DNA of 64,000 bases. Origin: JAGWBD01 sp965220615. GTDB lineage: Bacteria; Chloroflexota; Anaerolineae; Aggregatilineales; Phototrophicaceae. How positions within the stretch are numbered: the first letter of the stretch is position 1; every line of letters begins with the position of its first letter. This document shows positions 58,669 through 64,000 of this stretch, piece by piece. Position numbers and translations under genes: made by a program. The stretch is from contig CBDCQL010000001.1 in the NCBI GenBank assembly GCA_965220615.1, positions 248,001 through 312,000 on the forward strand. The letters run 5' to 3'. Under the pieces are notes generated by a model. The model was not told the origin of the DNA, ran no database searches, and was given only the letters and a program-made list of their open reading frames with translations.

Positions 58669-59549
58669 TGGCGACCCTGACAGCCAGCCCGACTCCGGCC
58701 GGCGGCCCGCGCCTGCTGCGCGTCCTGCGCGGGACGCTTTACACGACAGCGGTGTTGTTCTTTTGTCTGCTGGCGGCCTCGCCCTTCCTGGTGATGGGCG
58801 TCGTCACTTTCCAGACGGACCAGGACCTCTACAAGCGCGGCGCCAGTCCCTTTGATTACGAGGACATGCCGACGCTGGAACACCTCGACAACCTCTTCAA
58901 CGACACGCGCTATCTGTCCTTCGTGCGCAACTCCACGGTCACCGGCATCGCCGTCGTGGTCGTCACGCTGGTTTTGTCGTTGCCGGCCGCCTGGGCGCTG
59001 GCGCGCCTGACCGGGCGCTGGGGCGAGCGCGCCGGCATATTGATGTTTATCGTCTACCTGGTGCCGCCCACGCTGCTCTTCATCCCGCTCTTCCGCATCA
59101 TCGTGCAGCTGGGTTTGCGGGACAGCCTGCTCTCACTGATTCTGGTCTACCCCAGCATATCGGTGCCTTTCAGCACCTGGTTGCTGATGGGCTTTTTCAA
59201 GTCCATCCCACCAGAACTGGAGGAAGCGGCGCTGGTGGACGGATTCACCCGTTATGAGGCTTTCTGGCGCGTGGTGTTGCCGCTGGCGCGGCCAGGAATC
59301 ATCTCGGTGGTGGTCTTCACCTTCACGCTGACCCTGCACGAGTTCATTTACTCGCTGGTCTTCATCTCGGCTTCGGAGGTGCGCACACTGAGCACCGGCG
59401 TGCCGACCGAGTTGATTCGCGGCGACGTCTTTTTCTGGCAGCCCCTGCTGGCCTCGGCGCTGCTGGTAGCCATTCCGGTGGGGCTGGTCTACAACCTGTT
59501 TCTGGACCGCCTGGTGCAGGGATTCACACTGGGGGCCGTGAAAGGCTGA
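58668..59549 (+). CDS. Sugar ABC importer permease 2 (MalG type)
   Basis: This 293-residue permease has a six-helix core and the EAA loop PPELEEAALVDGFTRYEAFWRVVLPLARPG. The N-terminal FFCLLAASPFLVMGVVTFQ helix and the long periplasmic first loop are typical of the MalG/UgpE group. The start overlaps the stop of permease 1 (TGATG). Two hairpins around and after the stop close the unit. Confidence 0.92.
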   Translation: MATLTASPTPAGGPRLLRVLRGTLYTTAVLFFCLLAASPFLVMGVVTFQTDQDLYKRGASPFDYEDMPTLEHLDNLFNDTRYLSFVRNSTVTGIAVVVVTLVLSLPAAWALARLTGRWGERAGILMFIVYLVPPTLLFIPLFRIIVQLGLRDSLLSLILVYPSISVPFSTWLLMGFFKSIPPELEEAALVDGFTRYEAFWRVVLPLARPGIISVVVFTFTLTLHEFIYSLVFISASEVRTLSTGVPTELIRGDVFFWQPLLASALLVAIPVGLVYNLFLDRLVQGFTLGAVKG

Positions 59550-59559
59550 TCACGGCCCC
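59532..59559. terminator. Perfect hairpin over the permease stop codon
   Basis: GGGGCCGTG (59532-59540) pairs with CACGGCCCC (59551-59559) over a 10-nt loop that contains the TGA stop. There is no T-run, so it may block 3' decay or act with the terminator after it. Confidence 0.5.
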
Positions 59560-59571
59560 GCAGGTCTGATG

Positions 59572-59600
59572 GCGCGTCCGGCCGACGGGCGCGCTTTTGC
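59572..59600 (+). terminator. Terminator after the ABC permease
   Basis: GCGCGTCCG (572-580) pairs with CGGGCGCGC (586-594), one G-T pair, 5-nt loop, then TTTTGCTT. It ends the importer operon. Confidence 0.75.
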
Positions 59601-59612
59601 TTCGTGTCGTCC

Positions 59613-60077
59613 CTATTCCTCGCTCATCAGCGCGTCGCGCATGACGATGAAGGCCAGCAGGTGGCCGAAGATGATGTGGCCGTAGAAGCTGGGGCCGATC
59701 GACAGTTGCAGCACGTCACCACCGGCGATGGCCGGCATGATGATGTTGCCGCCGACGATCCACCAGATCAGACCGTAAATCAGGCCGCCGACCACAATGT
59801 TCACCAGGGCGCTGCCGAGGTTCACGTTGTCAACAAAAACCGCCGTGTAAAGCGCGCCGGCGACGGCGCTGATGATGATGTGCAGAACGAAACCGATAAA
59901 GGCGTCGGCGCCGATCATGCCGCCGACCATATCCAGCATGCCATTGCCCATTTGCATACCGCTCATGGCGCCTTCGGCGTCCATGACAGGCACCATGCCC
60001 GCTCCAATGAAGGCGAGGAAGATGTACCCGGCGATGACGCCCGGGACGATTCCCTTTCTTAAGGCTTCGTTATTCAT
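59613..60077 (-). CDS. Small polytopic membrane protein
   Basis: This 154-residue protein has four hydrophobic segments, and a Met/Gly-rich loop (MSGMQMGNGMLDMVGGM) follows the first. GGGAGGAACGTC gives an excellent ribosome binding site for the ATG at 60077. No known motif was found; similar small four-helix proteins with glycine-rich ends are often of unknown function. It faces the ABC operon and may share its bidirectional terminator region. Confidence 0.65.
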   Translation of the reverse strand: MNNEALRKGIVPGVIAGYIFLAFIGAGMVPVMDAEGAMSGMQMGNGMLDMVGGMIGADAFIGFVLHIIISAVAGALYTAVFVDNVNLGSALVNIVVGGLIYGLIWWIVGGNIIMPAIAGGDVLQLSIGPSFYGHIIFGHLLAFIVMRDALMSEE

Positions 60078-60320
60078 GACGTTCCTCCCTGGAATTAACT
60101 TCCTTGCTGACCCGTCACCCGCCACCAGTCCCTAATTTCAGCATATTCCCCCATATTTCTTTGGTCGCTTGTGCCAAGCCGGTTGCAGGGACTATACAGC
60201 GTTTTGCATGAAGGCGAAAGTGGAACCGTCACAAACCTGACGGGTTGATACTGATCACCTGACAATTTCTTACCCTGGCGGCCCCGTTGTCAGGACAGTG
60301 GGCTGTCGGTACCCCGAATA

Positions 60321-61136
60321 TCAGGGCCTGTGCTCGAGCCAGGGATCGGGCTGGTCCAGTTGCATCACATAGCAGGACGCGCCCTGGGGATCGAAAAACA
60401 GCAACCAGCTTCCAACCCCACCCTCATCCTGCGGGCCCATGATGATCTTGCCGCCCAGTGCCTTCACCTGTGCCGCTGCGGCGGCGACGTCGGCGACCGA
60501 GAAATACGGTGCCCACATGGGCGGCACGTTGGCGGCCATGCCCTCATCCATCACCAGCATGCCGCCGTTGGCGCGTCCGCGATTGTAAATCGAGATATAG
60601 CCCGGTCTTCCGTCACTGCCGTCCCGGGCGTCCTGGAACTCCCAGCCCAGCAGGGCGCCATAAAAGGCCTTTGAGACTTCGGGATCGGCCGTGTAGAGCT
60701 CGTTCCAGCAGAGCGCCCCGGGCGTGTTGACCAGGCCGGCGCCGATGTTGCCGCGCGGCTGAAAGAGACCGAGAGCCGCGCCGGCGGTATCCTTGATCAA
60801 GGAGATGCGCGCGCCGCCCGGCACGTCGAAGGGCGGCTCGATGATCTGACCGCCGCCCTTCGTCACCGTCGGCATCAGCGCGTCGACGTCATCGACGCTG
60901 ACGTAGTTGTTCCAGGCGGAGGGTATCTCGCTCATCTCCGGCGGCAGCCAGGCGAGCCCGGCGATGGCCTGCCCGTCCTGGCGCAACATGGTGTAGGACA
61001 TGCCGAAACCGGAGTCCTGCGTCTTCGCCTGCCAGCCCATCAACTGAGTGTAGAAGTCCACGGCCGCCTGGCCGCCGTGGGTGCTCAGATCCGCCCAACA
61101 GAAGGTGCCATGGGGGTAACGTGTGACGCTGTACAT
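60321..61136 (-). CDS. Double-VOC (glyoxalase-fold) protein, paralog 1
   Basis: This 271-residue protein carries two vicinal-oxygen-chelate domains (about residues 5-125 and 135-265). The first starts YPHGTFCWADLSTHGGQAAVDFYTQLMGW, the second GALCWNELYTADPEVSKAFYGALLGWEF. VOC proteins of this tandem type bind metals or small molecules and often act as antibiotic- or aldehyde-handling enzymes. The ATG has GGGAGGTAAAC upstream. It is nearly identical in the second-domain core to the paralog at 61415. Confidence 0.85.
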   Translation of the reverse strand: MYSVTRYPHGTFCWADLSTHGGQAAVDFYTQLMGWQAKTQDSGFGMSYTMLRQDGQAIAGLAWLPPEMSEIPSAWNNYVSVDDVDALMPTVTKGGGQIIEPPFDVPGGARISLIKDTAGAALGLFQPRGNIGAGLVNTPGALCWNELYTADPEVSKAFYGALLGWEFQDARDGSDGRPGYISIYNRGRANGGMLVMDEGMAANVPPMWAPYFSVADVAAAAAQVKALGGKIIMGPQDEGGVGSWLLFFDPQGASCYVMQLDQPDPWLEHRP

Positions 61137-61172
61137 GTTTACCTCCCGAACATGACGGGTGATTTGCATGTC

Positions 61173-61193
61173 GGGCGATTTGATAAATCGCAC
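61173..61193. repeat. Palindrome family B
   Basis: Arms GGGCGATTT and AAATCGCAC around GAT, right arm one base off. First of five palindromes between the VOC paralogs. Confidence 0.8.
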
Positions 61194-61211
61194 CTGCCGT
61201 GTGCGATGTAC

Positions 61212-61232
61212 GGGCGACACATCATGTCGCCC
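61212..61232. repeat. Palindrome family A
   Basis: Arms GGGCGACAC and ATGTCGCCC around ATC, one mismatch at the arm end. Confidence 0.85.
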
Positions 61233-61251
61233 GCGCGTCGCCCGCACCTCC

Positions 61252-61272
61252 GGGCGATTTGATAAATCGCCC
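61252..61272. repeat. Palindrome family B
   Basis: Perfect arms GGGCGATTT and AAATCGCCC around GAT, followed by CCTAC. Confidence 0.9.
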
Positions 61273-61290
61273 CTACAGTGGGTGCTGTAG

Positions 61291-61312
61291 GGGCTACATG
61301 ATATGTCGTCCC
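61291..61312. repeat. Palindrome family A, 22-nt variant
   Basis: GGGCTACAT and ATGTCGTCCC around GAT, with T inserted in the right arm, preceded by GTAG. It is followed by linker 1. Confidence 0.7.
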
Positions 61313-61314
61313 TG

Positions 61315-61350
61315 TGGGATGCTTCGGGCAGGGGCCCTCGCTACCCTTAC
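61315..61350 (+). repeat. Linker 1 of the repeat module
   Basis: GGGATGCTTCGGGCAGGGG then CCCTCGCTACCCTTAC. It joins the 61291 palindrome to the A copy at 61365. Confidence 0.75.
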
Positions 61351-61364
61351 GGCGGTTGATGCAG

Positions 61365-61385
61365 GGGCGACATGGTATATCGCCC
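61365..61385. repeat. Palindrome family A
   Basis: Arms GGGCGACAT and ATATCGCCC around GGT, one mismatch; flanks GCAG and CCTAC. It is 29 nt from the stop of VOC paralog 2. Confidence 0.85.
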
Positions 61386-61414
61386 CTACCAGCCGTAGGT
61401 GCCAATTGCCGGAA

Positions 61415-62221
61415 TCAGGAGCAGTGCTCGATCCAGGCTTCCGGCTGCGCCAGCTGAATCATGTAACAGTGCGCGCCCTGGGGATCGCTAAACAGCACGA
61501 AGCGGCCGACCTCGCCGGCGGGCAGCGGGCCGATCTGCACGTTCCCGCCCAGCGCCGTCACGCGCTCCGCCGCGGCGTCGATATCCGCCACCGAGAAGTA
61601 GGCCATCCACACCGGCGGCATCCAGGCGGACATTTCTTCATCCATGGTGAAGATGCCGCCGTTCATGCGGCCGTTGTTCTGGATCATCTGGTAGGCGGGG
61701 GTGTTGGGGTCCTGCATAAAGGTCCAGCCCAGCAGCGCGCCGTAGAAGGCCTTCGAGACCTCGGGGTCCTTCGTGTAGAGCTCGTTCCAGCAGAGCGCGC
61801 CAGGCGTGTTGACCAGTTCGGCGCCGATGTGATTGCGCGGCTGCCACAGGGATACGTGCGCGCCGTCGGGACTCTGCAGGGTGATCATGCGGCCGCTGTC
61901 GAAGACCTCGATGGGGCCGGCGACGACCACCCCGCCCAGTTCCGCGATGCGCGGCTCCAGGGCGTCGACGTCGTCCACGGTGATGTAGCAGTTCCAGGCG
62001 GGCGGGACGCCTTCCATGTCCGGCAGCATGCCGCTCAATGCAGCGACGTTGCGGCCCTCCTGCTGGAACATGTAGTAACTGCCCATGCCCTCGCCCATGG
62101 GGATCTCGTTGATCTCCCAGCCCATGAGGTCAGCGTAGAACTGTTTTCCGGCGGCGGCATCGCTGGTCATGCAATCCACCCAGGAAAAGGTGCCGTGCGG
62201 GTATTTGGTGACGGTGAACAT
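61415..62221 (-). CDS. Double-VOC (glyoxalase-fold) protein, paralog 2
   Basis: This 268-residue tandem VOC protein starts YPHGTFSWVDCMTSDAAAGKQFYADLMGW. The second domain has GALCWNELYTKDPEVSKAFYGALLGWTF and ends FVLFSDPQGAHCYMIQL. The second-domain core matches paralog 1 over a long stretch, while the first domains have diverged. The two genes lie in tandem on the same strand, separated by a spacer with five palindromes. Detoxification or resistance by ligand binding is plausible for the family, but no substrate is indicated. Confidence 0.85.
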   Translation of the reverse strand: MFTVTKYPHGTFSWVDCMTSDAAAGKQFYADLMGWEINEIPMGEGMGSYYMFQQEGRNVAALSGMLPDMEGVPPAWNCYITVDDVDALEPRIAELGGVVVAGPIEVFDSGRMITLQSPDGAHVSLWQPRNHIGAELVNTPGALCWNELYTKDPEVSKAFYGALLGWTFMQDPNTPAYQMIQNNGRMNGGIFTMDEEMSAWMPPVWMAYFSVADIDAAAERVTALGGNVQIGPLPAGEVGRFVLFSDPQGAHCYMIQLAQPEAWIEHCS

Positions 62222-62337
62222 TGAACTCCTCGTTGTCTGTTTCGGCTACGGTGAAACACTAAACACATGTTCTATGCTAGGGATGGGCGCAGGGTTGTCA
62301 AGCGTGAATGTGCAGCGGCGCCGGGTTTTGTGGATGT

Positions 62338-62359
62338 GGGCGATTTGATGAATCGTCCC
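62338..62359. repeat. Palindrome family B, 22-nt variant
   Basis: Left arm GGGCGATTT, centre GAT, right arm GAATCGTCCC. Same subtype as 34863 and 62525, here followed by linker 1. Confidence 0.8.
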
Positions 62360-62361
62360 TG

Positions 62362-62397
62362 CGGGATGCTTCGGAACGGGACCCTCGCGATCCCTGC
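62362..62397 (+). repeat. Linker 1 of the repeat module
   Basis: GGGATGCTTCGGAACGGG then ACCCTCGCGATCCCTGCC, joining B (62338) to A (62412). Confidence 0.75.
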
Positions 62398-62411
62398 CAA
62401 CGGCGATGTAC

Positions 62412-62432
62412 GGGCGACATACCATGTCGCCC
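62412..62432. repeat. Palindrome family A
   Basis: Perfect arms GGGCGACAT and ATGTCGCCC with centre ACC. A decayed A-like fragment (GGTACACGATATCGCCC) follows. Confidence 0.9.
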
Positions 62433-62451
62433 GCAGGTACACGATATCGCC

Positions 62452-62474
62452 CATGCGCGACATGCCGACGGGCC
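62452..62474 (+). repeat. Linker 2 of the repeat module
   Basis: CATGCGCGACATGCCGACG then GGCC, directly before the B copy at 62475. Confidence 0.7.
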
Positions 62475-62495
62475 GGGCGATCTGATAGATCGCCC
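62475..62495. repeat. Palindrome family B with compensatory change
   Basis: Arms GGGCGATCT and AGATCGCCC around GAT. Both arms differ from consensus at the paired position, restoring perfect pairing. Confidence 0.9.
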
Positions 62496-62524
62496 GTACA
62501 GTGGCGCTGTGTTTTTGTGGATGC

Positions 62525-62546
62525 GGGCGATTTGATGAATCGTCCC
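62525..62546. repeat. Palindrome family B, 22-nt variant
   Basis: GGGCGATTT, GAT, GAATCGTCCC, identical to 62338-62359, again followed by linker 1. Confidence 0.85.
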
Positions 62547-62548
62547 TG

Positions 62549-62580
62549 CGGGATGCTTCGGGACGGGACCCTCGCTACCC
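62549..62580 (+). repeat. Linker 1 of the repeat module
   Basis: GGGATGCTTCGGGACGGG then ACCCTCGCTACCC. Nearly consensus; followed by a second, more diverged copy. Confidence 0.75.
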
Positions 62581-62583
62581 TTT

Positions 62584-62620
62584 CAGGATGCTCGGGGCAA
62601 GGCCCCTCGCTACCCCTGCC
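62584..62620 (+). repeat. Linker 1, diverged second copy
   Basis: CAGGATGCTCGGGGCAAGG then CCCCTCGCTACCCCTGCC, directly behind the previous copy, as a local tandem. Confidence 0.65.
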
Positions 62621-62655
62621 AACTGGCGCCGTAGGTAATGTGCGGTCCGATTCGA

Positions 62656-64000
62656 TCAGGACTCCTCGTCGAGGTCGCGCAACGACACCTGAACGCCGGC
62701 TTCTGCCAGGGCGGCCTGCAAGGCCGGCCATTGCTCCGGCCGCACCAGCACGGCGGTGGGGCCCAGTTGCGCGCCGAGATAGCGGCGCAGGGCGGGCGTC
62801 TCGAAGATCTCCGTCAGCGCCTCCGCCGATTCCGCGCGCAGCAGGACCTGGCGCTCGAGCGTGACGCGGGCGAGGGGGCCTTCCAGCCAGTTTTGCAGCA
62901 GGCGGGCCACGCCGGGCGGCAAGGGGCGTTCGCCGGAGACGCGATGCAAAAAGGCCTGGATCTGGGCGGCATTGATGCCCTGGCGTTCGGCCTGGGCGAT
63001 GCCCGCCCCGTCGAGCAGGTAGACGGCGGGGTCGCCAGGCTGGCTCCAGGAGGTAAATCGCGCGATCTGGAAGCGGTCCAGGCGGGAGAAACGGCGCGGC
63101 ACGCGCAGGGCGCCGTCGAGGCCAATCTCAATGGCATCCTGCGGCTCCACGAGTTCCGGCCAGGCGCCCATATCGAGAAAGGCGCGGCCCCAGGCGGTCA
63201 GGCGCGCGGCGCCGTCGGCGAGGTCGGTCATGCCCAGCCAGTGCAGCGGCCCCTGGACAAGCCAGCGAATGAGCGCGCCCTCGACCTGGTCCCAGGTATC
63301 AAAGCCGCGCAAATACTCCCCGCGCGCATCACGAATGTACCAGCTGTCGTAGTCGCCGCCCGGACGCTGAAAATCAGGGTCGGCCAGCTTGACCGCCGCG
63401 ACAAGGTCGGTCAGCGACCACCAGTCGTCCGCCGGCGTCAGTTCACCGATGAAGTTGAGCACGGCGCCGCGCGCCACGGTGGGGTCATGCCCGACCAGAC
63501 CGTCCTCTTCCGGCGCCAGGCCCGGCACCTGCCACAGGTCGCGCAGGCTCTGGCTGTCCCGCCAGGCCCGGGCCAGTTGACGCAGCTGGGCGCTGCGCCC
63601 TTCGGCCAGCCAGGCCCGGGCCAGGTCGCGGCTGACCTGGGCCCGCCCCGCGGACGCGGCAATCAGGCCGGCGGCGAGGCCCACTCCCGTCAGAAATCGC
63701 AGGCGGGCGGGCTCCGGCGCCAGCAGCCAGGGCGTCAGCGCGGCGCCATCCGGCGGCGCCAGCTCGCCGTCCTGCAGGGCAGCGTCGTGCAATTGCAGCC
63801 AGGCGAGCAGGGTTGTCATGTCGTCGACGATGCGGGTGTCCGCCGGCTGTGGGTCTTCGACCGCGTCGAGCGTCGTCACGGTGGGCAGGGAGGCAGCGGC
63901 CGCGCCGAAATCCAGGGCCGTCAAATGCGTGGGCAGGACGTCAATGAGGTCCTCGGGCACGTAGACGACCTGGCGCGGACCGGTTTCCGCGCTCTCGAAG
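62656..64000 (-). CDS. XPB/Ssl2 N-terminal-like helicase-associated protein (partial)
   Basis: The frame runs off the right edge; 447 residues are visible. The C-terminal part matches the helicase-associated XPB/Ssl2 N-terminal domain: FQIARFTSWSQPGDPAVYLLDGAGIAQAERQGINAAQIQAFLHRVSGE-type blocks, then LLQNWLEGPLARVTLERQVLLRA and ALRRYLGAQLGPTAVLV. Proteins of this kind in Actinobacteria and Chloroflexota carry no ATPase and may help DNA unwinding or repair. The visible N-terminal side has winged-helix-like segments. The true start lies beyond 64000. Confidence 0.7.
   Translation of the reverse strand, partial: FESAETGPRQVVYVPEDLIDVLPTHLTALDFGAAAASLPTVTTLDAVEDPQPADTRIVDDMTTLLAWLQLHDAALQDGELAPPDGAALTPWLLAPEPARLRFLTGVGLAAGLIAASAGRAQVSRDLARAWLAEGRSAQLRQLARAWRDSQSLRDLWQVPGLAPEEDGLVGHDPTVARGAVLNFIGELTPADDWWSLTDLVAAVKLADPDFQRPGGDYDSWYIRDARGEYLRGFDTWDQVEGALIRWLVQGPLHWLGMTDLADGAARLTAWGRAFLDMGAWPELVEPQDAIEIGLDGALRVPRRFSRLDRFQIARFTSWSQPGDPAVYLLDGAGIAQAERQGINAAQIQAFLHRVSGERPLPPGVARLLQNWLEGPLARVTLERQVLLRAESAEALTEIFETPALRRYLGAQLGPTAVLVRPEQWPALQAALAEAGVQVSLRDLDEES

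Larger units (their letters stand above)
62222..62655. other. Dense repeat array between genes
   Basis: This 434-nt spacer has no credible coding frame. It holds four clear palindromes, two or three copies of linker 1, one linker 2 and fragments. It is the densest part of the repeat system in the window. Confidence 0.75.

Noticed and set aside
61137..62655. CRISPR array
   Set aside because: The repeats are palindromic, of two kinds, irregularly spaced and separated by conserved linkers, not by unique spacers. No cas genes are present.

Overview
The window is a GC-rich bacterial chromosome segment with no rRNA, tRNA, prophage or transposase. The gene content fits an aerobic member of the Chloroflexota: a DUF951 protein beside a GT28/MGDG-synthase-type glycosyltransferase, RNase Y with RecX, an LCP-family protein, a caa3-type cytochrome oxidase cluster, and FHA and PP2C-like membrane proteins. 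This taxonomic reading is inference; no marker gene settles the class. Promoters, where visible, have strong -10 boxes (TATAAT or TATACT) and usually poor -35 boxes. Many starts have GGAGG-type ribosome binding sites; GTG and TTG starts are common.

Layout. 1-7.2 kb: a DinB-like tail and a PfkB/HldA-like sugar kinase, then a leftward run with a coiled-coil membrane protein, a Tat-exported sulfite-oxidase-type enzyme, a long-form nucleotidyltransferase (RmlA type), two duplicated small genes, an AT-rich gene of unknown role, a GT28 glycosyltransferase and DUF951. 7.2-23.9 kb: housekeeping and envelope genes, including M50 protease, HD protein, TyrA-like dehydrogenase, triple-PDZ protein, nucleotide-sugar dehydrogenase, acyltransferase, RecX-RNase Y, kynureninase-like enzyme, K+ channel, epimerases and lipoprotein cyclophilin. 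24-33 kb: LCP protein, PP2C-like/beta-propeller protein, membrane HTH protein, FHA protein, MutS-like ATPase, glycosyltransferase and flippase. 33-39 kb: FAD oxidoreductase, TsaA/TrmO, GatA, P-loop protein and enolase-superfamily enzyme. 39-45.4 kb: cytochrome oxidase cluster (coxB, coxA, two subunit III-like genes separated by an unrecognised membrane protein, subunit IV) and an SDR. 45.4-52 kb: EF-P, arylamine N-acetyltransferase, Rho, an epimerase, and a secreted beta-helix/LysM protein. 52-59.6 kb: a carbohydrate-type ABC importer with three tandem paralogous binding proteins. 59.6-64 kb: small membrane protein, two paralogous double-VOC proteins, and a partial XPB-N-like protein.

The most unusual signal is not a gene. 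From 23.9 kb onward the intergenic spaces carry two families of about 21-bp palindromes. Family A has arms GGGCGACAT and ATGTCGCCC. Family B has arms GGGCGATTT and AAATCGCCC. Both have a 3-nt centre. They are joined by two conserved linkers in a constant order (A, linker 2, B, linker 1, A). About 25 copies were found by eye, none inside a convincing gene and none in the first 23.9 kb. One B copy shows a compensating stem change. This looks like a modular, non-coding dispersed element or structured regulatory sequence; no mobilising enzyme is visible here.

A second local oddity is a tandem duplication at 4.2-5.0 kb. It copied a small gene of about 60 codons, its downstream spacer and the first nine codons of the nucleotidyltransferase gene.
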